From assembly GCA_000421325.1 (NCBI GenBank), contig ATWQ01000011.1:1-64000 (forward strand): DNA of 64,000 nucleotides. Direction: 5' to 3'. The DNA is from an alpha proteobacterium SCGC AAA536-K22. GTDB lineage: Bacteria > Pseudomonadota > Alphaproteobacteria > Puniceispirillales > Marisalimonadaceae. Below, piece after piece: positions 8,104 through 17,640 of this stretch. A program made the translations under genes and the position numbers. The number at the start of each line of letters is the position of its first letter. The stretch's first letter is position 1. Under the pieces are notes generated by a model. That model was not told the origin of the DNA and did not search any database. It was given only the letters and a program-made list of their open reading frames with translations.

Positions 8104-9510
8104 ATGGAAAAACTTGATCTAATTTTTAAAAATGGAAAAATAGTAACTGAAAATGGTGTCGAAAATTGTGACCTAGGAATTTTTGATGGAAGAATTTCTG
8201 CAATAGGTGAATTAAGTGATAATGCAGAAGTCATAGAAGATGCTAAAGATTTACTAGTTCTTCCAGGTGGTGTTGATGCCCACGTCCATATCGATCAACC
8301 ATCTGGACCTGATGTTGAAATGGCTGATAATTTTCAAACTGCAACAATGTCAGCAGCAGCAGGAGGTAATACAACAGTTTTACCTTTCGCTATGCAAGAA
8401 AAAGGACAATCTCTTCGAGAATGTGTAGAAAATTATCATAAAAAAGCCAAAGATAATTTGTATGTTGATACATCGTTTCATTTAATAATTAGTGACCCCT
8501 CTCCTCAAGTTTTAGGACAAGAACTCCCAGCTTTAGCTAGGGATGGTTATACATCATTTAAAGTTTTTATGACTTATGACGACTTAGTGTTAAATGATGA
8601 AGAATTATTGAAGGTTTTTGAAGTGGCTAAAAAAGAAAAAACTTTAGTCATGGTACATGCAGAAGGTTATGATGCAATTAGATATCTAACAAAGAAATTA
8701 GAAGCTGAAGGTAAATTAGCTCCCTATTACCACGGAATATCAAGGCCTCAAATCGTAGAAAGAGAAGCAACACATAGAGCCATTAGTCATGCACAAATAG
8801 TTGATATCCCAATCGTAATAGTTCATGTTTCAGGCAATGAAGCCCTCTCACAAATAAAATGGGCTAAAGAAAAGGGTATAAGAGTTTTTTCTGAAACATG
8901 TCCTCAATATATCTGTTTAACGGAAGATGACATGAAGGGCTTAAATATGGATTTTGAGGGTGCTAAATACGTTTGCTCCCCTCCTCCAAGAGACGTTGAA
9001 AGTCAAGAAGCAATCTGGGAAGGTATAATTGACGGTACCTTTGATATTTTTTCTTCTGATCACTGCCCATTCAAATTCAAAGATAAAAAAGGTAAAGACA
9101 GACCAGGTGCGAGAACATCTTTTAAATGGGTTCCTAATGGTATACCGGGAGTAGAAACCAGACTTCCAATATTATTTTCTGAGGGTGTCAGCAAAAAAAG
9201 AATTTCGCTTGAGAGATTTGTAGAGTTAACTTCTACAAACCCAGCAAAAATGTATGGGTTACATCCCCAAAAGGGTTCTATTAAGATTGGAGCAGATGCT
9301 GATTTAACAATTTGGGATCCAAACAAAATAAATACAATTAAACAATCTGATTTGCATCATGGCTCAGATTATACTCCCTTTGAGGGTATAGAGATTAAAG
9401 GATGGCCAATACAAACATGGCTAAGAGGTCAAAAAATATATGATAAAAATAAATTTTTAAAAAAAAATAATCTTGGTCAATATATATCAAGAGGATTTTC
9501 CTCTCTATAA
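8104..9510 (+). CDS. Dihydropyrimidinase/hydantoinase-family amidohydrolase, candidate allantoinase
   Basis: The 468-residue cyclic amidohydrolase has a complete binuclear metal site: His60 and His62 in DAHVHID, the carboxylated-lysine position Lys153 in SFKVFMTY, His185 in MVHAEG, His241 in VHVSG and Asp319 in SSDHCPF. The SSDHCPF and FKVFMTY motifs are closer to dihydropyrimidinase/D-hydantoinase than to classical AllB. Because it sits between puuD and alc, and no AllB or PuuE is seen in the window, it is the likely enzyme that opens allantoin to allantoate. Hydantoin or dihydrouracil as substrate remains possible, which would also fit the hydantoin racemase gene at 21.9 kb. AGGGAAAG precedes the ATG. 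Confidence 0.85.
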   Translation: MEKLDLIFKNGKIVTENGVENCDLGIFDGRISAIGELSDNAEVIEDAKDLLVLPGGVDAHVHIDQPSGPDVEMADNFQTATMSAAAGGNTTVLPFAMQEKGQSLRECVENYHKKAKDNLYVDTSFHLIISDPSPQVLGQELPALARDGYTSFKVFMTYDDLVLNDEELLKVFEVAKKEKTLVMVHAEGYDAIRYLTKKLEAEGKLAPYYHGISRPQIVEREATHRAISHAQIVDIPIVIVHVSGNEALSQIKWAKEKGIRVFSETCPQYICLTEDDMKGLNMDFEGAKYVCSPPPRDVESQEAIWEGIIDGTFDIFSSDHCPFKFKDKKGKDRPGARTSFKWVPNGIPGVETRLPILFSEGVSKKRISLERFVELTSTNPAKMYGLHPQKGSIKIGADADLTIWDPNKINTIKQSDLHHGSDYTPFEGIEIKGWPIQTWLRGQKIYDKNKFLKKNNLGQYISRGFSSL

Positions 9511-9531
9511 TATCACAAAGGAAAGAATGTT

Positions 9532-10527
9532 ATGACTGCAATTAATGAAACTCAAACCTTAGTAAATTTAGCATCTCCTAAAATGGGTACTAAAATAATA
9601 AGCGTTTCAGATGAATTTTTTGGTGAAGCCACCCGCATGCTTAGTGATCAGGAACCTGTGTTTATTGAAGATAAATATGATACCCATGGTAAATGGATGG
9701 ATGGATGGGAAAGTAAAAGACGAAGGGATGGCGGGAATGACTGGGCCATTGTAAAGCTTGGTTCCCCAGGTATTATTTCAACTATTGAAGTAGATACTAG
9801 TTTTTTTACTGGAAATTTTCCTCCATTTTTTTCTTTAGAAGGGACTGATAGTAAAGAAATTCCAAAGAATGATAATGAATGGGTTCCATTAATAACAAAA
9901 TCGTCTTTAATTGGCGATCAAAAAAATAATTTCAATATCGAATCTAATATAACTTTAACCTATGTAAGGTTGCAAATTTTTCCCGACGGAGGCGTTGCAA
10001 GACTAAGATTATTTGGTGAAGTAAAATATGATTGGAGTAATTTTAATAATAACGAATTAATTGAATTTTCGTCACTTAATCTAGGTGGCTACATAATTAC
10101 TTTCAATAATGCTCATTATGGTGATGTATCTGCTCTTCTCTCACTAGGAAGAGGTAAGACTATGGGAGATGGCTGGGAAACAAGACGAAGAAGAGAGCCA
10201 GGCAATGATTGGATTATTATTAAGTTAGCTAAAAAAGCTATAGTTAAAAATATTGAAATTGATACAGCTCATTTTAAAGGTAATTTTCCAGATCAAGCAT
10301 CAATACAAGCAGTATCAACTTCTAGTGAATTAAATATTAAAAATATAATTAAAGACTCAGAAAAATGGGATTTCATTTTAAACAAAACTAAATTAAAGGC
10401 TGATAACATCCATAAGTTTAATCTTGATTTAAATTCACAAAAAGAAGCAACACATATCAGACTAAATATTTATCCAGATGGAGGAGTTTCTCGATTAAGA
10501 ATATTTGGAATAAAATCAAATGATTGA
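9532..10527 (+). CDS. alc: Allantoicase
   Basis: The 331-residue protein is made of two similar jelly-roll repeats, as in known allantoicases. The N-terminal repeat has DGWESKRRRDGGNDWAIVKLG (read around residues 63-83) and FPDGGVARLRLFG. The second repeat has DGWETRRRREPGNDWIIIKL and YPDGGVSRLRIFG. Allantoicase hydrolyses allantoate to ureidoglycolate and urea. AAAGGAAAG is placed well ahead of the ATG. Its last codons overlap the start of the next gene by 8 bases, so the two are translationally coupled. Confidence 0.95.
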   Translation: MTAINETQTLVNLASPKMGTKIISVSDEFFGEATRMLSDQEPVFIEDKYDTHGKWMDGWESKRRRDGGNDWAIVKLGSPGIISTIEVDTSFFTGNFPPFFSLEGTDSKEIPKNDNEWVPLITKSSLIGDQKNNFNIESNITLTYVRLQIFPDGGVARLRLFGEVKYDWSNFNNNELIEFSSLNLGGYIITFNNAHYGDVSALLSLGRGKTMGDGWETRRRREPGNDWIIIKLAKKAIVKNIEIDTAHFKGNFPDQASIQAVSTSSELNIKNIIKDSEKWDFILNKTKLKADNIHKFNLDLNSQKEATHIRLNIYPDGGVSRLRIFGIKSND

Positions 10528-11035
10528 CAACCTCAAAATTGAAATTTTAAATGCAGATAATTTCTCACCGTTTGGTGATATAATAAATAAAAAATCTTCT
10601 TCAAAAGAATTATGTATAAACCAAGGAACAACTATCAGGCATCATAATATTTCAGAATTAAAATTGACTGATCAAAATGGAGCACCTGGAATATCGATTT
10701 TTTCAGGATCTCCAAGAAAAACTCCTACTGAAATAAAAATAATGGAAAAACATCCCATAGCTTCACAAAGTTTTTTACCAATTCAAAACCATGATTGGTT
10801 AGTGGTTGTCTCTAAAGAAAAAAATGAATTACCTGATTTAGATACTTTAAGATGTTTTCACGTAGATGGAAATGTTGGGATAACCTATAAAGCTAATATA
10901 TGGCACCATCCACTATTAGTTAAAAAAAAACAAGATTTTTGGATTATTGATAGAATTCAAGATAAAGAAATATCTTCAACTAATCTTAAAGAATATCATT
11001 TTAAACAGAATGAAATTAAATTCATAACAAATTAA
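10520..11035 (+). CDS. allA: Ureidoglycolate lyase
   Basis: The 171-residue protein has the cupin-like AllA motifs: PFGDII near residue 14, PGISIFSG, MEKHPIASQSFLPI near residue 75, and GITYKANIWHHPLLV near residue 117. AllA splits ureidoglycolate into glyoxylate and urea and closes the pathway encoded upstream. It overlaps alc by 8 bases. Its 3' end meets the end of the convergent 8-oxoguanine deaminase gene with a 4-base overlap. Confidence 0.93.
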   Translation: MIDNLKIEILNADNFSPFGDIINKKSSSKELCINQGTTIRHHNISELKLTDQNGAPGISIFSGSPRKTPTEIKIMEKHPIASQSFLPIQNHDWLVVVSKEKNELPDLDTLRCFHVDGNVGITYKANIWHHPLLVKKKQDFWIIDRIQDKEISSTNLKEYHFKQNEIKFITN

Positions 11036-12384
11036 ATTTCTAATAAATTTTTAGATGCTACCTTATGCTTTTCTAAAAACAAACCAATATCAATATTATT
11101 TAGATGTCCTTTTTCTGCAATTATTTTCCCATTACATATAGTATATGCTGTTTGCATGGGCGAACATAAAACCAGACCGGCTAAGGGATCACTCCACGTT
11201 CCAGAAAGTGATATATTATTCAAATCGTATATTGCAAAATCAGCTGCCTTGCCCACTGAAATTTGACCAATATCATTTCTATTCAAAATATTAGCACCAC
11301 CCCGGGTGGCAGTATACAAAGCTTCTCTTGGTGAAAATTTATTTGCACCTAAATTTACTCTTTGTAAAAGCATTGCTTGACGGGCTTCATTTAATAGATT
11401 TCCACTATCGTTTGAACTAGAACCATCAACACCTAGACCAACATTAACACCTGCATCAATCCATTGTCGTAAAGGTGCTATCCCACTAGCCAAACGCATA
11501 TTTGAACAAGGACAGTGAGCAATACCTGTACCTGTTTTTGAAAATAAATTTATTTCATTTTCATTTAATTGAACACAATGTGCATGCCAAACATCATTTC
11601 CAACCCAACCTAATTCTTCAATATATTGTCCCGGCCTCATTCCAAAATTTTCTTCTGTATAAATTATATCTTCAATATTTTCTGCTAAATGAGTATGCAT
11701 ACCCACTGAGTACTCTCTTGCTAGACTAGCTGTTTCTTTCATTAAATCTTGACTTACGCTGAATGGCGAACATGGAGCTAGAGCTATTTTTAACATTGCT
11801 AAATCAGAACTGTCGTGAAATTTTTCAATAACTCTCTGACAATCTTTCAAAATAAAGTCTTCATTTTCTGTAAGTGAGTCAGGTGGTAAACCTCCTTTAC
11901 TTTCTCCAATACTCATAGATCCTCTGGTTGCAAGAAATCTACAACCAACATCTATGGCTGCCTCAATTTGATCTTCAAGTTTTGATCCATTTGGAAACAG
12001 ATAAAGATGATCACTTGACGTGGTACAACCACTTAACACCATTTCTGACAGACCAATTAATGATGATATATATATATCTGATGGACCAATTTTATTCCAA
12101 ACAGGGTATAAACTAGTTAACCATCCAAACAAGGACTCGTTCTGGGCTTTAGGATAACACCTCGTTAAATTTTGAAATAGATGGTGATGGGTATTTATTA
12201 ACCCAGGTATTACAACCATTTCCGTTGCATTTATTGTTGTTCTTTTATCATAATTAGAATTTGTACAATCTCCAATTTCAACGATTTTCCCATTTTCACA
12301 ATATATAGATTGATTAACAATTTCTGTTTGATTGTCATCCATAGTTGCAATAACTTTTGCATTTTTTATAAAGATATTAGACAT
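11032..12384 (-). CDS. 8-oxoguanine deaminase/guanine-deaminase-like amidohydrolase
   Basis: The 450-residue member of the TrzN/AtzB-like amidohydrolase group has NTHHHLFQNLTRCYP at residues 64-78 (metal ligands His66 and His68), LFGWLTSLYPVW, MHTHLAEN near 230, HAHCVQL near 270 and GLGVDGSSSNDSG near 315. This pattern is that of 8-oxoguanine deaminases, which convert 8-oxoguanine to urate. That product enters the PuuD pathway directly, which suits the location. Plain guanine deaminase activity (to xanthine) is an alternative and would feed XdhAB. A strong terminator just upstream separates it from the permease and xdh genes on the same strand. Confidence 0.88.
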   Translation of the reverse strand: MSNIFIKNAKVIATMDDNQTEIVNQSIYCENGKIVEIGDCTNSNYDKRTTINATEMVVIPGLINTHHHLFQNLTRCYPKAQNESLFGWLTSLYPVWNKIGPSDIYISSLIGLSEMVLSGCTTSSDHLYLFPNGSKLEDQIEAAIDVGCRFLATRGSMSIGESKGGLPPDSLTENEDFILKDCQRVIEKFHDSSDLAMLKIALAPCSPFSVSQDLMKETASLAREYSVGMHTHLAENIEDIIYTEENFGMRPGQYIEELGWVGNDVWHAHCVQLNENEINLFSKTGTGIAHCPCSNMRLASGIAPLRQWIDAGVNVGLGVDGSSSNDSGNLLNEARQAMLLQRVNLGANKFSPREALYTATRGGANILNRNDIGQISVGKAADFAIYDLNNISLSGTWSDPLAGLVLCSPMQTAYTICNGKIIAEKGHLNNIDIGLFLEKHKVASKNLLEI

Positions 12385-12392
12385 ATGTTCTT

Positions 12393-12429
12393 AAAAAAAA
12401 ATTACACCGCTCATAATTAAGCGGTGTAA
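12393..12429 (-). terminator. Rho-independent terminator after the NCS2 permease gene
   Basis: The perfect 10-bp stem TTACACCGCT/AGCGGTGTAA (12402-12411 and 12420-12429) has an 8-base loop. Read on the minus strand, the stem is followed by an uninterrupted run of T. It ends transcripts coming through the permease gene before the deaminase gene. Confidence 0.9.
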
Positions 12430-12460
12430 CATAACAATATTTATATAAATTTTACAATTG

Positions 12461-13789
12461 TTATTTATCCTCTTCCGGTATTATTATATTTAATAATACA
12501 GCTAAAAAAGCAGCTGGTAATAAGCCAGATGTCATGAGCATTTGAAGATCTGTACCTAAGCCTTGAACAGAAGCAGGTACTTTTTGTAAACCAAAACCTA
12601 TAGATAAAGAAATAGCAAATATCATCATATTTCTTCTATTCCAATTTACACTACTCAGCATATTTATACCCGCAGATGCAACCATACCGAACATGACGAT
12701 AACTCCTCCTCCCAGAACGGCAATCGGCATTGAAGAAACTAATGCGCCTATTTTAGGAACTAAACCACAAAGTATTAGAAAAATAGCTGCTATAGTTACA
12801 ACAGACCTACTCATTACGCCAGTCATAGAAATAAGACCAACGTTTTGGCTAAAACTTGTATTTGGTAAACCACCAAAAATTCCTGCAACGGCAGTACCTA
12901 TTCCATCTGCATAAGTGCCACCTTGAAGTTCTTTATCTGTTGCTTCTCGGTTGGCTCCACCTTTTGCTATACCTGAGATGTCTCCGACCGTCTCAATAGC
13001 ACTTACAATAGACATAAGACACATGGCTATAATTACAGTCACGTTTATATCAAAACCATATTTGAATGGCTCCGGTAAAGCAAACCATGCCGCTTTGTCT
13101 ATTCCAGAGAAGTTTACGTCTCCCATGAAGATAGCGATAATATAAGCTGCAATCATTCCTAAAAGTACTGACGAGCTTGAAATAATCCCTTTTGTCCAAA
13201 ATTTTAATCCAAAAGAAACTAATATGACAATTATTGCAAGTGACCAATTTCCTAATCCACCCCAGGTTGGCTTTGACATATTAAATTCACCTGCACCTCC
13301 AGCAGCGTATTGAATACCAACAGGTATCAAATATATACCAATTGCTAAAATAATTATTCCAGATACTAGCGGAGGAAACCAATGTCGTATTTTACCAATG
13401 AACGATCCCATGAAAGCATGAAACAAACCTCCAATGACTATTCCTCCAAATAAGGTCCCCATACCCATTTTGGCTGCTCCAATCATCACTGGTACAAAAG
13501 CAAAACTAGTTCCTTGCATTACTGGAAGTCGAGCTCCTACTGGACCAAAACCAATTGTTTGCATTAAAGTTGCAATTCCAGCAAATAACATAGACATTTG
13601 TATTAAAAATACCGTATCAGCACTCCCAAATGCAAAACCAGCAACACCGGCAATAATTATTGAAGGTGTTACGTTACTAACAAACATTGCTAGAACATGT
13701 TGTAATCCAAGAACAAGTCCAACCTGTAAAGGTGGAACATAATCAGGATTTTTTAAGTCTTCTTGTGAAACGTTTTCTAAGGTACTCAT
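12461..13789 (-). CDS. NCS2-family purine (xanthine/uric acid) permease
   Basis: The 442-residue inner-membrane protein is of nucleobase:cation symporter-2 type, with about 12-14 hydrophobic segments. The family signature is present as NTSFSQNVGLISMTGVMSRS near residues 305-325, and QGTSFAFVPVM near residue 92 matches TM3 of UraA/UapA-like carriers. The Gln-Asn of the signature and the neighbouring xdh and urate genes point to xanthine or urate and not uracil. AGGTAT lies 5 bases before the ATG. It stands 81 bases downstream of xdhB on the same strand and ends at a strong terminator. Confidence 0.92.
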   Translation of the reverse strand: MSTLENVSQEDLKNPDYVPPLQVGLVLGLQHVLAMFVSNVTPSIIIAGVAGFAFGSADTVFLIQMSMLFAGIATLMQTIGFGPVGARLPVMQGTSFAFVPVMIGAAKMGMGTLFGGIVIGGLFHAFMGSFIGKIRHWFPPLVSGIIILAIGIYLIPVGIQYAAGGAGEFNMSKPTWGGLGNWSLAIIVILVSFGLKFWTKGIISSSSVLLGMIAAYIIAIFMGDVNFSGIDKAAWFALPEPFKYGFDINVTVIIAMCLMSIVSAIETVGDISGIAKGGANREATDKELQGGTYADGIGTAVAGIFGGLPNTSFSQNVGLISMTGVMSRSVVTIAAIFLILCGLVPKIGALVSSMPIAVLGGGVIVMFGMVASAGINMLSSVNWNRRNMMIFAISLSIGFGLQKVPASVQGLGTDLQMLMTSGLLPAAFLAVLLNIIIPEEDK

Positions 13790-13870
13790 TTATACCTCCC
13801 CTAAATGTTGTTAAACTTTAAGAGCAAATCACAACATATTGATTAATTCAAATAAAAGTTATTTATCTTG

Positions 13871-16150
13871 TTAAGCATAAATAGCTTTAAGAATTTCTGA
13901 CGGTGTTGCAGGAGAGTTTAAAAGTTCTGCCTTAGAAGATGGTAATGAAGCCTTAATAGCTTCTTTTAAAGCTAGGAAATGAGATATCGCAAGTAATAGT
14001 GGAGGTTCTCCAACAGCTTTGGATCTAAAAATAGTTTTTTCGTCATTATCTGCATTTTCTAATAATTTAACATTGAATATAGGAGGAACATCTCTACTTC
14101 CAGGTAATTTATATGTAGATGGCCCAGTGGTTAATAATTTACCTTCTTGAGAAAAACAAAGTTCCTCACAAGTAAGCCAACCTAATCCCTGTATGAAACC
14201 ACCTTCTATTTGTCCAATATCAATGTTTTCATTTAATGAATTTCCACAATCTTGAATAATGTCAGCCCTCAAGATTCGATTTTCACCAGTATTGATATCA
14301 ATTAATGCTTCTGAAACCGCTGCTCCCCACGTAAAATAAAAATAAGGATGACCTTTTAGCTTTCCTTGGTCCCAATGTATTTTTGGAGTTTTATAAAAAC
14401 CTGTAGAAGAAAGTGAAATTCTATTTTCCCAACATGAAAAAGCTAGCTCTGTAAATGATAAACTTTTGTTTCCTGCTAAAATTCTACCTTGTTCAAATAT
14501 AATTTCTGACTTAGATTTTTTAAATAATTGAGAAGCATGGTCAATCATTCTTTTTTTGATTGTAAAAGCTGCATTCCATGCAGCCATTCCATTTAAATCA
14601 GAACCTGAAGAAGCTGCCGTAGCTGATGTGTTAGGCACTTCTGCTGTATTGGTTGAAGTAATATGTATTTGGTCTAGGGAAACTTTAAAACATTCTGCAA
14701 CCACTTGAGCTACCTTAACGAATAAACCCTGCCCCATTTCTGTTCCCCCGTGATTTAATCTTATAGATCCATCAGAATAAATATGTATTAAAGCACCAGC
14801 TTGGTTGAAAGACGGCTTGTTGAATGAAATACCGAATTTTGCAGGCATTACGGCAAGACCTTTCCTAAAAGGTCGTTGTTTTTTGACTTGATCTAAATTA
14901 AAGGATTTTATTTGTTTAAGTCTTGTATGATAGTCACTTAATTTGTACGTCTCATTCAAAACCCAATTAATTCGGGGTTTTGAAACTATTTGCCCATAGG
15001 GAGTAGTAAGCCCATTTGATTGAGAATAATAATTAATCTGCCTAACATCATCTAAAGATTTATTTAAAAATTCAGATATACTAAAGAGTATATTTTCAAT
15101 TACAAGCATACCTTGTGGACCGCCAAAACCTCTGAATGCTGTATTTGATACTGTATTTGTTTTACAAATATATCCATAAGCTTTAATAGATTTTATAAAA
15201 TAACAATTATCCAAATGCGTTAAAGCTCTTGTCATAACTGGACCTGATAGATCCAGTACATTTCCTCCGTTGCTTAACAAAATAATATCAAGCGCATTTA
15301 TTTTTGCATTACTTGAAAAACCCACAGTAAAACGAACTTTAAAATTATGCCTCTTTCCTGAAGCAGTCATATCGTTATGCCTATTAAGACGTATTTTCAC
15401 AGGTTTATGTGTTATAAAAGCACATAATGCCGATATTCCAGCAAATATAGTTGCTTGACTTTCTTTTCCTCCAAATCCTCCACCTAGTCTTCTGACTTTA
15501 CTATCAATTTTGGCTGAAGGAATATTCAAAACTTTACTCACTCCGTGTTGAACTTCGGTAGGATGCTGTGTGCTTGACCAAACAGTGTATTCATTATTTT
15601 CACCTGGAAAAGTAATTGCCACATGAGTTTCTAAATAAAAGTGGTCTTGTCCGCCAATTTCAAACTCCCCAGATTTTTTAAACTTTGATTTTTTCATTTC
15701 TTTTTCAACTGAGCCTTTTTCCAATATAATAGGATCATCATGAAATGAATTTTTATTATATGCATTTTCCAAGGTAAGTATTGAGTCCAGGTGTTCTATT
15801 TCAATTTTTACCAAATCACTTGCATATTGAGCCTCTTGAAATGATTTTGCTAAAACAACTGCAACAGGCTGGCCAAAATACGTTATAATATCATCAGCAA
15901 GTATTGGTTCGCCCGTCTTAATTGGACCTATTTCATTTTCACCTGGAATATTTTCTGCTGTTACAATTGTAGTTTGAAAGGGTAAATTTTTTAATCTACT
16001 AAAATCAATTTTTTTTATTTTACCATGTGCGCATTTTGACAATACAAGCGCACCGTGAAGAAGATTTTCTTGGTCAGGAATATCATCAATATAAATTGCC
16101 TGACCAGTTGTATGCCTTATTGATGAATCATGTGTGGCAATTTTATTCAT
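13871..16150 (-). CDS. xdhB: Xanthine dehydrogenase, molybdenum subunit
   Basis: The 759-residue molybdopterin-binding subunit of the xanthine oxidase family has HDSSIRHTTGQAIYIDDIP at the N-terminus, RRLGGGFGGKESQ near residue 222, AFRGFGGPQGM near 345, GGTEMGQGLFVKVAQV near 477, and VGEPPLLLAISHF near 716, which holds the catalytic glutamate. It hydroxylates hypoxanthine and xanthine to urate. It follows xdhA with a 2-base gap, so the two are coupled. The XdhC chaperone that normally inserts the sulfurated cofactor is not encoded in this window. Confidence 0.95.
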   Translation of the reverse strand: MNKIATHDSSIRHTTGQAIYIDDIPDQENLLHGALVLSKCAHGKIKKIDFSRLKNLPFQTTIVTAENIPGENEIGPIKTGEPILADDIITYFGQPVAVVLAKSFQEAQYASDLVKIEIEHLDSILTLENAYNKNSFHDDPIILEKGSVEKEMKKSKFKKSGEFEIGGQDHFYLETHVAITFPGENNEYTVWSSTQHPTEVQHGVSKVLNIPSAKIDSKVRRLGGGFGGKESQATIFAGISALCAFITHKPVKIRLNRHNDMTASGKRHNFKVRFTVGFSSNAKINALDIILLSNGGNVLDLSGPVMTRALTHLDNCYFIKSIKAYGYICKTNTVSNTAFRGFGGPQGMLVIENILFSISEFLNKSLDDVRQINYYSQSNGLTTPYGQIVSKPRINWVLNETYKLSDYHTRLKQIKSFNLDQVKKQRPFRKGLAVMPAKFGISFNKPSFNQAGALIHIYSDGSIRLNHGGTEMGQGLFVKVAQVVAECFKVSLDQIHITSTNTAEVPNTSATAASSGSDLNGMAAWNAAFTIKKRMIDHASQLFKKSKSEIIFEQGRILAGNKSLSFTELAFSCWENRISLSSTGFYKTPKIHWDQGKLKGHPYFYFTWGAAVSEALIDINTGENRILRADIIQDCGNSLNENIDIGQIEGGFIQGLGWLTCEELCFSQEGKLLTTGPSTYKLPGSRDVPPIFNVKLLENADNDEKTIFRSKAVGEPPLLLAISHFLALKEAIKASLPSSKAELLNSPATPSEILKAIYA

Positions 16151-16152
16151 GT

Positions 16153-17541
16153 TTAAAACTCCATAACTGACATAGTTTTAACATCATCTTTAAGGCACCG
16201 TTTTAGCCTTTTAAATAGTCCCTTAAAAGAATCCCTTCTATATAAGGATGTTCCTCTAAGGTCAGAAATTGGATTAATATATTTATCTATATCATCTATG
16301 GCTAGCTTGATTGCTTCATCAGTGTTTTTGTTAATCATTCTTCTAGATAAATTATCTAAATCTTTTGGAATTTCTGCAACACCTCCTGCTGCAATATATA
16401 TTTCTTTTATGATTTGATTTTGTGTCTTGATGTTTATTGCAAGTGAAATTGTTGAAATATCTTGATCAAATCTTTTAGATAATTTCCAAAAGAAAAGTTT
16501 ATTACTTTTATGAGGAATAGGTATTTCAATAGAAACTAAAATCTGATCTTTTTTAAGGATATTTTTTCTATAACCTTTAAAAAAATCTTTTATGGGTATA
16601 CTTTTTCGCCCATCTTTTCCAAATATATTTAAATTAGATTTCAAAACTAAAAGTACAGGAGCCAAATCTCCAATGGGGCTAGATGTACATAAATTTCCTC
16701 CAATAGTAGCTTGATTTCTAATTAGAGGAGAACCAAATCTTTTCAGGATTTCAACTATTTCAGGCATTTTATCTTCAATGAATTCAAGAAAAGTCTCTAT
16801 TGTAACAGAGCTACCTAATAAAATTTTATTATTAGACACTTTAATTTTTTTTAATTCTTCTATGGAACTCAATGAAATAATAGAGTTTTCCTTTTCGTTA
16901 ATTATAGGCCTTTGTAAATTCAAATCAGTTCCACCAGCTAAAAATTTAAAATTTTTATTTTTAGTAAGTTTTTTTAATTCATCTATTTTTACTGGATGAT
17001 GATAAGTGACATTACCTAATTTGATATCGTAAGTTTCTTCTTTAAAATGTTTTGGCTTTATTTGAACGTCGTATTTAGCAACTGTTTTGAGTGCTTTTAT
17101 AATTGGAGAATACCCTGTACATCTGCATAAATTTCCTGAAAATGCATCGTTTATTGTATTATCGTTTATTTCTTTATCAGAGTTAAGTAAGCTAACACCT
17201 GAAATAATAAACCCTGGTGTACAATATCCACATTGAGAAGCATTTTCTCTCGAAAAAGCCACTTGTAATGGATGGGGTTTTTTATCATTACCTAAACCTT
17301 CTATGGTAACTATATTTTTACCTACAACTTGACCTATTCTAACCAAACATGAATTCACAGGTTTTAAATTAGATTGATTTTCTTCATTAATGATAACAGA
17401 ACAAGCACCACAATCACCTTCAGCGCAACCTTCTTTTGTACCGGTCATTTTAAGGTTATTTCTTAACCAATCTAGCAGAGTGATATCGTGATCAACATTT
17501 CGTATAGCCTCTTTTTTACCATTTATAAAAATGTTATTCAT
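16153..17541 (-). CDS. xdhA: Xanthine dehydrogenase, Fe-S/FAD subunit
   Basis: With the chosen start the protein has 462 residues. The N-terminal plant-type ferredoxin cluster has Cys39, Cys44 and Cys47 (EGCAEGDCGAC) plus Cys65. A second [2Fe-2S] cluster has Cys104 and Cys107 (QCGYCTPGF) and Cys139 and Cys141 (CRCTGY). The CO dehydrogenase-type FAD domain follows from about residue 180, with FLAGGTDL and IGGNLCTSSPIGDLAP. It transfers electrons from XdhB to NAD. An ATG 42 bases upstream (17583) would add 14 residues; the internal ATG is preferred because it matches the usual family N-terminus. Neither start has a clear Shine-Dalgarno sequence. Confidence 0.93.
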   Translation of the reverse strand: MNNIFINGKKEAIRNVDHDITLLDWLRNNLKMTGTKEGCAEGDCGACSVIINEENQSNLKPVNSCLVRIGQVVGKNIVTIEGLGNDKKPHPLQVAFSRENASQCGYCTPGFIISGVSLLNSDKEINDNTINDAFSGNLCRCTGYSPIIKALKTVAKYDVQIKPKHFKEETYDIKLGNVTYHHPVKIDELKKLTKNKNFKFLAGGTDLNLQRPIINEKENSIISLSSIEELKKIKVSNNKILLGSSVTIETFLEFIEDKMPEIVEILKRFGSPLIRNQATIGGNLCTSSPIGDLAPVLLVLKSNLNIFGKDGRKSIPIKDFFKGYRKNILKKDQILVSIEIPIPHKSNKLFFWKLSKRFDQDISTISLAINIKTQNQIIKEIYIAAGGVAEIPKDLDNLSRRMINKNTDEAIKLAIDDIDKYINPISDLRGTSLYRRDSFKGLFKRLKRCLKDDVKTMSVMEF

Positions 17542-17640
17542 TTTTTCAGATGTCAAAAAAGATGCCCCACAACTAATTTTCATTGTAAGTTTGATTATAG
17601 CTTTTATATCTTATAAAAATCAATTAAAGAAGCTGAGATA

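Noticed and set aside
13790-13870. Purine riboswitch ahead of the NCS2 permease gene
   Set aside because: Only 81 bases separate it from xdhB and no three-way-junction pattern with conserved loops is seen.
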